Origin: Candidatus Eisenbergiella stercoravium | Lineage (GTDB): Bacteria; Bacillota; Clostridia; Lachnospirales; Lachnospiraceae | DNA length: 64,000 bases | Assembly: GCA_019113175.1 (NCBI GenBank) | Contig: DXHY01000031.1 | Span: forward strand, 22,354 to 86,353 | Direction: 5' to 3' | Shown: positions 1 to 9,634 of the stretch, in pieces | How the letters are laid out: every line of letters begins with the position of its first letter | How positions within the stretch are numbered: the stretch's first letter is position 1 | Translations under genes and position numbers: made by a program | Notes under the pieces: model-generated | Told to the model about the DNA's origin: nothing | What the model saw: only the letters and a program-made list of their open reading frames with translations | Database searches by the model: none

Positions 1-2650
1 CCCGCTCATAACGTTCCGCTGTCATCGGTCCTGAATCTTCCATTTCGTGAGACGCCACATTCATCCGAAGATAGCCCGCGATCTTCTGGAACATCCTCAA
101 CTGCATGTCAATTCCGTTAATATGCAGAAATTCGCTGATCAGGACAGGCTTCCCGGTCTGCACTGCCTCTCCGACGCAATGGGGACCATGCGCATGATTG
201 ATATAATTATAAATCGATCCAGGATAACAGTCCTCCATCAGCTTTTCCCAGCGTTTTTTCGCCTCCCAGTGTTCTGATGGATAATAGTGGAAATCGTTGA
301 TCTCTCCCGCCTCCGTTTTCCCAAATCCGGAATTATCACAGACAAGCACATGCGGCCATGCTTTTTTAGCCCGGAAAGCCATGTCACGCAGGAAATGATA
401 ACGAAGTTCATTTTCCCACGGCGTACTCACATGACAGCCCTCCACTCCCCAGGATTCGTTGATCGTGGAGACGATCACAATACACGGATGGTTGTGAAGA
501 CGTTTCAGCATTCCGTCCAGTTCTCTGCGATAGGCCTCCTGCCAGCGCGGGTCTTCCGGCGTAGCGTAAAAATTTCCGGGGTGCTCCGTCCACACCAGAA
601 GCCCTCTTTTGTCGCATTCTTCATACCAGAGCGGCTCATTCTCCTTGATATGCACGCGGGACAGATTATATCCATAGGCCATCGTCCGGTCGATATCATA
701 ACGGATCGATCCCCGTTTTCCTTCCCGGCCTTCTTCATCCAGGCACCGATAGGTATAAATGCCAAAAGCGTTGTAGCACTGATCCAGTACACCGATCACA
801 TAAAACGGTTTACCATTCAGATAGATATACTGATACTGCTCAAGCGGATCCGGATTCTCTTCCGGGCTATGTCCCGGAAGCCATCTGGTTTCCACTTTTC
901 GCAGTCCGACATAGCTTTTTACCCGGTCAACCGTTTTTCCATTCGTTGTAAGCGCCGCCTCAGCCTGATACAGGCGGCCATTCCTGTATTCCCACAGCCT
1001 GGGATCGTCTATCAGGAACTTCCCCTTTCCGACACCTTTCTCCAACGGCAGTTCCATCTGATATATTCTGCCGGTTTCCGGCGCTGTCAGCTTCACTGAC
1101 ACACTGCCATCAGACACATTCTCCGTTTCTGTCTCTACTTCTACAACCGCGCGCATGCATGCTCCATCCGCAAATTCCAGCTGCGGCGTCAGTCTCAGGC
1201 TGGTCAGATGCGCCAAAGAGCGGGGTTCGATCCATACACTCTGCCAAATTCCCGGAGCGCTGGAAAACCAGAAAATCTGTTTTCCCATATTATGGGACAA
1301 AATATCATGAGGGAACCGGACTTTCACTGCGAGTGTATGAGAAGATCCGGGCTTCAGAAGCCCCAAATCAAATTCCAGATCACTGTATTCATCCACACGC
1401 ATCCCCTGATATCTGCCATCCAGCCATACATACGTAACATTTGAGCTCGCACCGATATGCAAAACGATATGATCCCCTTCCGGAAAGCCTTCAGGTACGG
1501 TAAATCTTCTCCGATACCAGGCATATTCTCCTGTCAGGTGAAAGTTATTAAACTGTGTATTCATCTCATGAAGCGTTTTTCCGCAGGCCAGATGTTCTTC
1601 TCCGAATCCCATCAGAGAAGCCCAGGAAAACGGCACCCTGATATGACGATCATATTGAGGGGCCTCCGCCTCATACCAGTGTTCCTTTACGCCGATATCC
1701 TCCGGATCGAACTGAAACTGCCAGGTCCCGTTGAGAGACAGCCAGCCATGTTCGCTGCGGTCGAAAAGCGGATTGTTATATTCCTTCCTGGGTATATTCC
1801 CTGCGGTCTGCTCCTGCAGTACAATACAGACATCGTTCCCCTCCCCGGGTACGCAGCAGACTTCCTTTCCCGCAAACAGATACCCTTCCGCCGCCGCAAT
1901 GACCCTGTGCTTTCCACGAGGTACACGTTCCAGCGTAAACCTTCCATCCTGTCCGCAAAGCGTAAAAAACTCATCAAATCCGGCCACATGCACGCCTGCT
2001 CCTGCGAGGGCTTCCCCTTTTTCATTCAGGACCCTCCCGTTCAACCGGCAGACCGGAGCTTCTCCATCCATCATGGCCCAATCCAGATAAGCATGGCAGG
2101 CTTCAAACCTTTCTTTCCAGGACAACGCTTTTACCATCATCCTGGCGTCCCCGCCGATTTCCGGTATCTGTGCTTCCAGCAGTCTCTGGCCATTCAGTCT
2201 GGCAGTATAATGCATACCGTCCCTTTCCAGCGAAAGACGCACCGGCATTTCCTTATTCCAGGGCGCTTTTGATACCACAAGCCACTTGGGCTGCCCGGCA
2301 CTCATAAAGGATTCCCCGTTCTGACTGCCGGAATGAACACGCAGCTCGATCCATTCCTCTGTAGCCGCCAGAAGCACATATCTGCCAAAGGAACTGTCTC
2401 CTGCGTAGAATCCGACTGCGCATCCCGTACAGCCCTCATCCCAACCGGCAAATTCAGCTGCAACACAGCTTTTTTCCTGCAGCCATATACGGCTGAGCAG
2501 ACAGTTCCCCTCATTCCACATATCATGCTCTGGAAGCGCAATATAGGAATCTCCACTATGATACGGCACTTCCAGACAGGGGGTCGTCATATTACAGAAC
2601 TGCCATATCGACGGGTTTAATTTTTTATCTGTAAAATGATCCTGCAGCAT
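1..2650 (-). CDS. Glycoside hydrolase family 2 enzyme with N-terminal accessory domains (3' end cut by window)
   Basis: This gene encodes a GH2-type retaining glycosidase, likely acting on beta-linked sugars or an arabinose/galactose-type side chain. The frame stays open for 883 codons to the window edge. An N-terminal jelly-roll-like region (about residues 1-200) is followed by a carboxypeptidase-regulatory-like beta-sandwich (about 205-285) and then the GH2 sugar-binding, sandwich and TIM-barrel domains. The general acid/base is Glu732 in the NESWG motif and the nucleophile is probably Glu840 in LISEF. No signal peptide is visible, so it is cytoplasmic. The ATG at 2650 follows a GAGGTG ribosome binding site that lies inside the end of the upstream GH43-type gene, five bases away, so the two are translationally close. 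Exact substrate is not known. The N-terminal extension is unusual for GH2. Confidence 0.88.
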   Translation of the reverse strand, partial: MLQDHFTDKKLNPSIWQFCNMTTPCLEVPYHSGDSYIALPEHDMWNEGNCLLSRIWLQEKSCVAAEFAGWDEGCTGCAVGFYAGDSSFGRYVLLAATEEWIELRVHSGSQNGESFMSAGQPKWLVVSKAPWNKEMPVRLSLERDGMHYTARLNGQRLLEAQIPEIGGDARMMVKALSWKERFEACHAYLDWAMMDGEAPVCRLNGRVLNEKGEALAGAGVHVAGFDEFFTLCGQDGRFTLERVPRGKHRVIAAAEGYLFAGKEVCCVPGEGNDVCIVLQEQTAGNIPRKEYNNPLFDRSEHGWLSLNGTWQFQFDPEDIGVKEHWYEAEAPQYDRHIRVPFSWASLMGFGEEHLACGKTLHEMNTQFNNFHLTGEYAWYRRRFTVPEGFPEGDHIVLHIGASSNVTYVWLDGRYQGMRVDEYSDLEFDLGLLKPGSSHTLAVKVRFPHDILSHNMGKQIFWFSSAPGIWQSVWIEPRSLAHLTSLRLTPQLEFADGACMRAVVEVETETENVSDGSVSVKLTAPETGRIYQMELPLEKGVGKGKFLIDDPRLWEYRNGRLYQAEAALTTNGKTVDRVKSYVGLRKVETRWLPGHSPEENPDPLEQYQYIYLNGKPFYVIGVLDQCYNAFGIYTYRCLDEEGREGKRGSIRYDIDRTMAYGYNLSRVHIKENEPLWYEECDKRGLLVWTEHPGNFYATPEDPRWQEAYRRELDGMLKRLHNHPCIVIVSTINESWGVEGCHVSTPWENELRYHFLRDMAFRAKKAWPHVLVCDNSGFGKTEAGEINDFHYYPSEHWEAKKRWEKLMEDCYPGSIYNYINHAHGPHCVGEAVQTGKPVLISEFLHINGIDMQLRMFQKIAGYLRMNVASHEMEDSGPMTAERYER

Positions 2651-2655
2651 ATGAT

Positions 2656-4866
2656 TCACCTCAACTCATATTTCACTCTTTTTACAAGAATCCTTGCTCC
2701 AAAGGAACCCGTTCCTGCGCGCCCGTACGGAAGCGGATCCGCTTCCATAACAGATACGACCCTGATCCCGTCGATCCATACGGTAAGCTGTCCTTCCCGG
2801 ATTTCCATCCGAATCCGATAATCCTTCCATGTCTGTACCGGACACCGCTGACGCCACAGTTCCTTCCTGCCGAAATCCATCCTCCAGAGGAACATTTCAT
2901 TTCCATCGAATCCCACAAAATATCCTCTGTATCCCGCCTGGATCTGCGCCGGATAGCTGGAGTCCTCGCTCACACGCAGGAAAAGGCCGGCAGGACATTC
3001 GCTGTCGAGTTCATAGAACAGCATATCCGCTTCAATGAATCCATCGGTATGGAACCGTTTTCCAAAACGGGATAAAACCTGGCCCCGTCGATCCATCTGC
3101 ATGCCTTCCATACGATCGATACTGATATCCCCTTCTATCTGATCCGCTCTGTGACAAAGCTCCAGCCCCTCATATCTGCCGCTTTCAGGAACCAGCGCCG
3201 GGAACAGATCCACACATTCTAAAAGAATATCTCCTTCCTTTACGATTACGCCAAATTCCTGTGTTCCGCCGGAAAGACTGATGCGTCCTGCCTCCATTCT
3301 CCTCATGCATTCCATTCTGCCATATTCCGAACAGATGCTTCCTCCCGGAAATTCCCACAGGAGACAGGCATCCCCAAATGCCTGTACAAGCGCCTGGATA
3401 TGATACTCCCCCGCCTGCTCTACATTGATCCGGAATCTGAGTTTATCTCCCCGATGCAGCTCCAGATACTTCCGGCTGTCCAGACCTGTATATACCTCCC
3501 CCCTGGATCCGGGCATGGCAAGCAGCGCATATACTTTGCCCGGGATATTATTGTAATGCAGCCGGTCTCCGGATTGCCCCACCTGACCATGGAAAGCGCA
3601 GAAGGAAGTCTTCTGTGCCCGCAGGGTCCCTATCGCTCCCTTTGCTTCCAGCGATCCCGCCGTTCCCTGCTGCATCAGATCAATCAGAAACCGGGTTTCC
3701 TCCGGCGCAAATTCTATGCGCACTGTATGCAGTACATCCGTACGGAAACCTTCAAACAGCGGTTTTTCCAGCAGACAGCTTCTTTCCTCCCCATTATGAA
3801 GCATAACGAAAAATCTTCCCCCCAGGCAGGATACTTCCATATATTCCTTTTCTCCCCGAAAGGCAAACAGCGCCGTCCCTTCTTCTCCGGGAATCAGAGT
3901 AACCTCTGCCGTACCGGTCTGCCCCATTTCTGCTGCCGAAAGGATTCTGCCTTCCTCAAGCCGGAACTTTCCTTTATCCTCTTCTCTATCTGCCCATCCA
4001 TAGAAATCCGCTCTTTCCGGAGCCGGACACATCCCCTGGGAAGGACCGCTCACCGTCATCTCATCTCCCGGGAACAGCAGACGGTCCATGCGGGCATTAC
4101 GGCCATTGCGCTTTCCTTCCCGGCTGACAGGATAGCTGTGATAAAAGATCCAGTAGCTGTCCAGATCCGGCCCGATTACGCTGGAGGAATGCCCAAGACT
4201 TCCCGTTTCATAATCGGAATTGACCAGCAGAGTTTTATTACGCGGAACTCGCCATGGCCCCATCGGTCCCTCTTCGCTTACCGCATAGTCGATCCTGTAT
4301 CCGCGGGAAAGAAGATGATTTCCAGTCATGGTAATATAGTAACGGCCTCCGCGCTTAAATACACCGGGGCCTTCCGTCCAGTGTCCCATGGATGTTCCTG
4401 CCAGTTCCACGCCCTCATGCATTCTGCCGTCCCTTTCCATCCTGTGCGCACAGATCGAAGGATTCTCAGCATGAAAAAAATAAAGCTCCCCATCATCATC
4501 CGCAAACATGGAACCATCGATTGTCAGGCCCAGATTATCGGTGAGCCGTCTGAATGGCCCGACCGGACTATCTGATGTATACAGATAATGCCCTTCTCCC
4601 CTTGGAGAGGTGATCAGGTAAAAGGTTCCGTTAAAATAAAAGATTTCCGGAGCATACGCATGGCTCAGGATCGGATCATCGGATACTTTCCCCACGCAGC
4701 TCCATTTCACCAGATCCTCTGATTCCCATGCCAGGATCCCTTCTTCGCCTGCTGACGGATAGAGATAAAATCTTCCGTTAAACCGATAGACAAACGGATC
4801 CCCAACGCCTGCCTGACCTTTTTCCCCCTGTTTTGGAAGGCAGATCGGATTTTGATATTGCTTCAT
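2656..4866 (-). CDS. Glycoside hydrolase family 43-type enzyme with C-terminal concanavalin-like domain
   Basis: A 736-residue cytoplasmic protein. The N-terminal ~290 residues form a five-bladed propeller of the GH43 (clan GH-F) type. The expected three carboxylates are present: Asp23 in GDPF, Asp117 in TIDGSMF and Glu165 in TEGPGVF. After it come a beta-rich region (about 300-440), a carbohydrate-binding-module-like part and a C-terminal jelly-roll domain (about 560-736) of the type that often follows GH43 propellers. GH43 enzymes are mostly arabinofuranosidases, xylosidases or galactosidases; the substrate cannot be chosen here. The gene lies downstream of a sugar ABC transporter and five bases upstream of the GH2 gene, forming one operon. 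The start ATG at 4866 follows AGGGAGGG. Confidence 0.87.
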   Translation of the reverse strand: MKQYQNPICLPKQGEKGQAGVGDPFVYRFNGRFYLYPSAGEEGILAWESEDLVKWSCVGKVSDDPILSHAYAPEIFYFNGTFYLITSPRGEGHYLYTSDSPVGPFRRLTDNLGLTIDGSMFADDDGELYFFHAENPSICAHRMERDGRMHEGVELAGTSMGHWTEGPGVFKRGGRYYITMTGNHLLSRGYRIDYAVSEEGPMGPWRVPRNKTLLVNSDYETGSLGHSSSVIGPDLDSYWIFYHSYPVSREGKRNGRNARMDRLLFPGDEMTVSGPSQGMCPAPERADFYGWADREEDKGKFRLEEGRILSAAEMGQTGTAEVTLIPGEEGTALFAFRGEKEYMEVSCLGGRFFVMLHNGEERSCLLEKPLFEGFRTDVLHTVRIEFAPEETRFLIDLMQQGTAGSLEAKGAIGTLRAQKTSFCAFHGQVGQSGDRLHYNNIPGKVYALLAMPGSRGEVYTGLDSRKYLELHRGDKLRFRINVEQAGEYHIQALVQAFGDACLLWEFPGGSICSEYGRMECMRRMEAGRISLSGGTQEFGVIVKEGDILLECVDLFPALVPESGRYEGLELCHRADQIEGDISIDRMEGMQMDRRGQVLSRFGKRFHTDGFIEADMLFYELDSECPAGLFLRVSEDSSYPAQIQAGYRGYFVGFDGNEMFLWRMDFGRKELWRQRCPVQTWKDYRIRMEIREGQLTVWIDGIRVVSVMEADPLPYGRAGTGSFGARILVKRVKYELR

Positions 4867-4923
4867 ATCTAAAGTCCCTCCCTTAATATCCCCCGTAGTT
4901 TCCTGTTATCCAATTATCCAAAG

Positions 4924-4945
4924 GGGCTGCGCTTACGCGCAGCCC
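4924..4945 (-). other. Intercistronic stem-loop between the solute-binding protein and GH43 genes
   Basis: A perfect 9-bp inverted repeat (GGGCTGCGC / GCGCAGCCC, 4-base loop) sits just after the solute-binding-protein stop. On the minus strand it is followed by CTTTGG rather than a U-run, so it is a poor terminator. Stem-loops at this place often protect the 3' end of the abundant binding-protein mRNA; that role is inferred. Confidence 0.6.
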
Positions 4946-4955
4946 AACGAGCGTT

Positions 4956-6446
4956 TTACAAGTCGTCTTTTATGCTGTCGATCACGTTTGTCATTTCTTC
5001 TGCGATCTGAGCAACCGCTTCTTCTGCTGTAATCTCACCTGCCAGTGCAGACTGAATCGCCACTTCTTCAATATCACCTACCTGAGCCGATACATAAGGA
5101 ACATCTGTATCAGCCAGCTGAGACGCCACCGCCAGATTCGCCTTTAAGGCATCATATACCGGATTTCCAAGCTCCAGGAAAATATCACGTTCATAATTGG
5201 AGGCCCTGCAGGGATCCATCTCAATAGGCGCTTTGATGTATTCCCCATCTTTGGATGTTACCAGTTCACAGAACTTGAACGCCATCTCCTGCTCCGGACT
5301 GCTTGCCGCGATAGACATCGCCCAGCCGCCCAGGCAGGGGCTTCCGCCAGGAACAAGACCGTATCCGATCTTTCCCTTGGTCGGGGAATCGTCCGCTTCA
5401 CAATTCATATAAAGTCCGGGCCATTGCTCCATCATCGCTGCATTTCCCTGAGCGAAGTAAGTATTTCCCGTATCCCAGTCAAAAGTAATGCTTTCCTCAG
5501 GCGCACATTCCACAAGATCCAGCATGAACTGAAGCGCTTCCACACCGCTGCCGTCCGTAAATCCCGGTGTAAAGTCTTCATTGAGTTCCTTTCCTCCAAA
5601 ATACCCCAGATGGTTAAACCAGGTAAATCGGCTGGAGCCTTTTGAGAGGACTCCGGAATAGCCATATTCTACAGGAGAATCCGGATTCATGGATTTTGTA
5701 AAGAACTGCGCCACCTCCAGCATCTCCTCCGGTGTTTCGGGAACGGTCAGATCACGGCCATATTTTTCTTTGAATGCAGCCTGCTGCTCCGGATCCTCAA
5801 ATAAATCCTTCCGATAGAAAAATACCATGGAATCCGGCTTAAACGGAAACGCCACCTGCATTCCGTCATATCTGGAGTAAGTATCGTACATGCCGGTCAG
5901 GAAATCATCCACATCGTAGTTGGGGCTGGCAACCGTTTCAAGCATCTCTGTTATGTCTGTAAGCAGCCTGGCATGCGCGAACGAATGAATATAGGCAATC
6001 GGCATGCAGACAATATCAAACTGATTGCTGCTCAGTCCCATCTGCCCCTTCTCAAACAACTGATCCGGGAAAGACTGTACTTCAACTTCTCCACCCGTCA
6101 TTTCTTTGAAAAGGGAAGCAAATATTTTAAATACCTTTTCATAATTTGCGCCGGAACAGGCCACGACAATCTTCTTTCCTTCATACATTCCCGGCTGCAG
6201 CGTTCCATCCAGATCCAGATTATCCAGCATGGGATAATCCGCCACCTTGGCGTCAGATGAGGAGGTATCCCCTTCTTCAGTAGCCGCTTCTGCCGAATCT
6301 CCTGCTGCAGTTTCAACCGTTTCCACACTCTCTGCCGAAGCGTCTCCCGCTCCGCTCTCCGGCTCTGTTGAAGCCGTGTTTCCGCATCCCGCTATCCCTC
6401 CAAGCATTGCGAGCGAAAGCAAAATCGCAAGAATCTTTCTTTTCAT
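4956..6446 (-). CDS. Sugar ABC transporter substrate-binding lipoprotein
   Basis: A 496-residue extracytoplasmic solute-binding protein of the family 1 (MalE/UgpB-like) class. The N terminus is a lipoprotein signal peptide (MKRK, hydrophobic core, LGGIAGC lipobox), so the mature protein is anchored at Cys21 or so on the outer face of the membrane. An acidic Ser/Glu/Ala-rich linker follows before the binding domain. The ATG at 6446 is chosen because AAGGAGGG lies six bases upstream and because the signal peptide starts there; an in-frame start 75 bases upstream lacks both. It would deliver an oligosaccharide to the two permeases encoded upstream in the same operon, for later cleavage by the GH43 and GH2 enzymes. 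Confidence 0.93.
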   Translation of the reverse strand: MKRKILAILLSLAMLGGIAGCGNTASTEPESGAGDASAESVETVETAAGDSAEAATEEGDTSSSDAKVADYPMLDNLDLDGTLQPGMYEGKKIVVACSGANYEKVFKIFASLFKEMTGGEVEVQSFPDQLFEKGQMGLSSNQFDIVCMPIAYIHSFAHARLLTDITEMLETVASPNYDVDDFLTGMYDTYSRYDGMQVAFPFKPDSMVFFYRKDLFEDPEQQAAFKEKYGRDLTVPETPEEMLEVAQFFTKSMNPDSPVEYGYSGVLSKGSSRFTWFNHLGYFGGKELNEDFTPGFTDGSGVEALQFMLDLVECAPEESITFDWDTGNTYFAQGNAAMMEQWPGLYMNCEADDSPTKGKIGYGLVPGGSPCLGGWAMSIAASSPEQEMAFKFCELVTSKDGEYIKAPIEMDPCRASNYERDIFLELGNPVYDALKANLAVASQLADTDVPYVSAQVGDIEEVAIQSALAGEITAEEAVAQIAEEMTNVIDSIKDDL

Positions 6447-6542
6447 AAATAACCCTCCTTTTCTGTATGCAAATGTTCTGTCATCCCCGGGTTCTTCTGC
6501 CAGAGCATCTGCGTTGTGCATTTTATATGAAGGCAGGAAAAC

Positions 6543-7391
6543 CTACCCCTTCACCGCTCCTGCTGTAAATCCCTTTACGATATACTTCTGCATCGTCAGA
6601 GACAGAATAATGGCCGGAACCATTGACAGCGTGCCTGCCGCCGCAATAGAACCAAAGGGCGTATCTCTGTCTCGTTGAATCATACTGTTGATCGCGATCG
6701 GCAGCGTTTTTGAGGTATCCTTAAAGGTCAGCGTCAATGCAAGTCCAAATTCATTCCACGCTCCAATAAAGCACAAAATCGCTACTACTGAAATACTCGG
6801 AAGAACAAGCGGAAGCGCAATCGCCCAGTACATCCGATAACTGGAGCATCCGTCTATGCTTGCCGACTCATAAATTTCCCGTGGGATTTCTTCATAAAAC
6901 CCAAGGAATAGCCAGACTGACATGGGCAGACTAAAGGTGCAATATGCCACAACAAGCCCCATCCTGTTATCCAGAAGGCCGATATTCAGATAAATAATAT
7001 ACAGTGGAATTGTATAGAGCAATCCCGGGATCATCCGAATAATATAAATTCCCAGTGAAACAGCCTTATTCCCCCGAAAGCTGAAACGTGTCAGTCCGAA
7101 TCCGGCCATAGACGCAACCACCACGCACAGCAGGGTTGTGAGCACGGCGATCACGGCGCTGTTCAGAAGGTAAACCGGAAATTGAGTATTGCGGAAAATC
7201 TCCAGATAATTTTCCATTGTTACTCTTGTCGGAACATACTGGGGTACCGTAGTCAGTATATCCTCTTTATACTTGACGGACATGGTTACGCACCAGTAGA
7301 TTGGAAAGATGAAAAAGAAGCTACAGATACACAGGCCGATAAAAATTGCTGCCTGTATCAAATTTTTTCTTTTAAAACGTCTGGTTTTCAC
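6543..7391 (-). CDS. Carbohydrate ABC transporter permease, MalG/UgpE type
   Basis: A 282-residue inner-membrane permease with six predicted transmembrane helices. The conserved EAA loop that contacts the ATPase is seen as EIYESASIDGCSSYRMYWAI, with the usual ASIDG core. It ends in the VKGFTAGAVKG tail typical of MalG-type subunits. The start is a GTG at 7391 preceded by GGAGGG at good spacing. It sits 13 bases downstream of the other permease gene. With the MalF-type partner it forms the heterodimeric channel. No ATP-binding subunit is encoded nearby, so an MsmX-like shared ATPase elsewhere in the genome is inferred. Confidence 0.95.
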   Translation of the reverse strand: MKTRRFKRKNLIQAAIFIGLCICSFFFIFPIYWCVTMSVKYKEDILTTVPQYVPTRVTMENYLEIFRNTQFPVYLLNSAVIAVLTTLLCVVVASMAGFGLTRFSFRGNKAVSLGIYIIRMIPGLLYTIPLYIIYLNIGLLDNRMGLVVAYCTFSLPMSVWLFLGFYEEIPREIYESASIDGCSSYRMYWAIALPLVLPSISVVAILCFIGAWNEFGLALTLTFKDTSKTLPIAINSMIQRDRDTPFGSIAAAGTLSMVPAIILSLTMQKYIVKGFTAGAVKG

Positions 7392-7404
7392 GCTGTCCCT
7401 CCTC

Positions 7405-8328
7405 TCAGTCGTTCCGCTTTCTCATAATCATCATGGTTACGACAGCCACAATAGAAACAACCACGAAGAAAATAAATGCTCCTGCCGATCCTTCTCCCAC
7501 ATTGTTATAACGGAAGGCCGTTTTATAGATAGTCGTACCTATCGTTTCCGTAGACGCTCCCGGCGCCCCGTTTGTCAGCTGCATTACGGCGTCAAACGCG
7601 CGAAGCGCATCACTGATGCGGATAGATACCACAAGAGCTATAAAGTTCCGGATGGTAGGAAGCGTTATACTGAAAAAAATTCTGACTCCGGAGGCTCCAT
7701 CCACCCGTGCTGCTTCAATCATCTCGCTGGAAACCGTCTTCAACGCCGCCTGAAATACCAAAACGCAAAACGGAGTTGCCATCCAGATTTCTACAATAAT
7801 AATGGCTATCTTCGCGTAAAACGTCTCTCCCAGCCAGTTAAACTGAGGAAGGCCAAGGAGATCAAGGGTATTGTTGACCACGCCATATACCGGATAAAAC
7901 ATCAGCTTCCATACCGTTGCCGACACCACTGCTGCCACCATCATGGGAATGATCAGGAGTGTTTTAAACGGAGCCGCAAAACGATTGGAATGTTCACTGT
8001 TCAGCATGGAAGCGATCAGCAGTCCCAATACGGTTTCGATCACTACTACCACCAGCGCAAACGTCAGCGTCCATTGAATCGAGTCAAGGAAATTTTGATT
8101 TGTCAGCATGGAAACATAATTTTCCAGTCCTACAAAATGTCTCGTACTGGGCGGCATCGCAAGATTGTAGGATTGAAAGCTCAAATAAAAGGAATATCCA
8201 ATCGGGATAACAGAAATTGCAATCAGCATCAGTACGGCAGGCGCCAAAAAGACGACTGGCGCAATTTTCTCGGAAAACGGCTTCTTGAATTTTGTTCTTT
8301 TTTTCACAGCTGTTTTGCTCATTTTCAT
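7405..8328 (-). CDS. Carbohydrate ABC transporter permease, MalF/UgpA type
   Basis: A 307-residue membrane permease with a basic cytoplasmic N terminus and six predicted helices. The EAA loop appears as EMIEAARVDGASGVRIFFSI, with the AARVDGA signature. It is the first gene of the transporter-hydrolase operon. The ATG at 8328 is preferred, four bases after GGGGAG, but a GTG one codon earlier and an ATG two codons later are also possible. An AT-rich divergent control region separates it from the MBL-fold gene on the plus strand. The operon carries no regulator of its own within the window. Confidence 0.94.
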   Translation of the reverse strand: MKMSKTAVKKRTKFKKPFSEKIAPVVFLAPAVLMLIAISVIPIGYSFYLSFQSYNLAMPPSTRHFVGLENYVSMLTNQNFLDSIQWTLTFALVVVVIETVLGLLIASMLNSEHSNRFAAPFKTLLIIPMMVAAVVSATVWKLMFYPVYGVVNNTLDLLGLPQFNWLGETFYAKIAIIIVEIWMATPFCVLVFQAALKTVSSEMIEAARVDGASGVRIFFSITLPTIRNFIALVVSIRISDALRAFDAVMQLTNGAPGASTETIGTTIYKTAFRYNNVGEGSAGAFIFFVVVSIVAVVTMMIMRKRND

Positions 8329-8366
8329 CACTCTCCCCTTTCTCTTTTCCTTTCATCCGTAAAATG

Positions 8367-8390
8367 ATTATAACATTTCGTTTTTATTAA
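8367..8390 (-). promoter_or_regulatory. Extended -10 promoter for the sugar transporter operon
   Basis: On the minus strand TGTTATAAT forms an extended -10 element (TATAAT at 8367-8372) about 35 bases before the start codon. No good -35 hexamer is seen at 17 bp. The surrounding 8331-8610 region is very AT-rich. No clear cre site was found. Confidence 0.5.
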
Positions 8391-8540
8391 ATATATATTA
8401 TATATAGTATAAAAATCGCATAATTTTATACATTCTAATATCTGCTCTATTCTTTCTCTTTATTTTCTTGATGATTTTCTAATATATTTTTATACATTTT
8501 TTTAAAATTTGTGTTTATTTTGCCAATTCTCCATTTCTGA

Positions 8541-8569
8541 TTGACAGAAAAAAATAGACATTATAAAAT
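8541..8569 (+). promoter_or_regulatory. Promoter of the MBL-fold hydrolase gene
   Basis: A consensus TTGACA at 8541-8546 and TAAAAT at 8564-8569 are separated by 17 bp. Transcription would start near 8576, giving a leader of about 35 bases with a ribosome binding site GAAGGAG. Confidence 0.75.
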
Positions 8570-8610
8570 GCAGATAAGTTCCGGAAACTTAAAAAAGAAG
8601 GAGACTGAAA

Positions 8611-9450
8611 ATGTCATTCAAAACAATCCATACCGGAAATATGTCCAGCATCATCCAGCTCAATGACTCAGCCTTCCTGCGTCTGGGTAATCTTCCCATT
8701 CGGGATCAATGCAATACCGGAATTCTGGTTACAACGGATGGCATCATCCTGATTGATTTTCCACAGCAGGATCCAGCAGATGAAATTCTTTTAGAAACAG
8801 AATCTCTTTTCCGCCAAAAAGTGACTCATATCTTTTTTACACACGCTCATGGGGATCATCGAAATGGCCTGGCAGGCCTTACCAGAGAAGATATTCTTCT
8901 GCTCTGTTCTGAAGCTGGAGCGAAAGAATTAACGAACTGTTATCCAGGACTTTCTTCCCAGATTCGGGCTCTGAACAATGGAGAATCTGTAATGGCAGGT
9001 GGGCTGCATTTTTACATAGATATCCCCTTGAGGCTTCCCGCACATTCTCCATGGGATATGCTGATCTCCTGTGAAGAATATCAGCTTCTTTTTATGGGGG
9101 ACTTCTTAAATCCACCGGATACTCTTTACTTCCATTCCAGCAACTATCAAAACTGGATCCGCTCTTTATCCGCCATGTGGGATTCTTTTAACGGCAGGCT
9201 TCTGATTCCCGGACACGGCCTGCCCTGGACAGCCGCGGAAGCCTCCGTTTCTTTCAAGTACATCGTCAGTCTCGGGAAAATATTTGAAGCGCTGCTGAAA
9301 AAAGGAATGGATGGAAATTCCCTTTCAGATTTGTCCGATCTGTTCCAACTTCTTCCGCAGGAAAAAGAGCGGCTTTCTTCTATGGGACGTCTTGCGGGGG
9401 AACATATGTTGCGTCAACTCAAGGAAATCACACAAGTCTATACACAATAA
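8611..9450 (+). CDS. MBL-fold metallo-hydrolase
   Basis: A 279-residue protein of the metallo-beta-lactamase superfamily. The metal-binding motif THAHGDH (HxHxDH) is at about residues 78-84, with later ligands probably in the PAHSP, MGDF and PGHG segments. Such proteins hydrolyse varied esters, thioesters or phosphodiesters; the substrate cannot be told. No signal peptide is present, so it is cytoplasmic. It is a single-gene unit with its own promoter, divergent from the sugar transporter operon. The start ATG at 8611 follows AGAAGGAG at seven bases. Confidence 0.88.
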   Translation: MSFKTIHTGNMSSIIQLNDSAFLRLGNLPIRDQCNTGILVTTDGIILIDFPQQDPADEILLETESLFRQKVTHIFFTHAHGDHRNGLAGLTREDILLLCSEAGAKELTNCYPGLSSQIRALNNGESVMAGGLHFYIDIPLRLPAHSPWDMLISCEEYQLLFMGDFLNPPDTLYFHSSNYQNWIRSLSAMWDSFNGRLLIPGHGLPWTAAEASVSFKYIVSLGKIFEALLKKGMDGNSLSDLSDLFQLLPQEKERLSSMGRLAGEHMLRQLKEITQVYTQ

Positions 9451-9569
9451 CTCTGATTTCCATTTCTGCCGGAAAAATGTGATTTTTCACATCCTTCCTT
9501 ACCGTAATTCCCCGTCAGAGCCGTTTTTATTCAGGCCCTGGCGTTCGCCGGGCTGAATTCGCCGCACCG

Positions 9570-9594
9570 AAAAAAGGCGGCCGAAACGGCCGCC
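9570..9594 (-). terminator. Rho-independent terminator of thrC
   Basis: An 8-bp GC-rich stem (GGCGGCCG / CGGCCGCC) with a three-base loop is followed on the minus strand by six T residues, 40 bases after the thrC stop. Confidence 0.92.
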
Positions 9595-9634
9595 CTGAAA
9601 AAACAGGCTTGACTTTTAATTTGCAGGCTGTATA

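Noticed and set aside
287..2272. Long plus-strand open frames opposite the first gene
   Set aside because: The minus strand reads as one continuous GH2 protein with catalytic motifs in frame; the plus-strand frames show no protein features.
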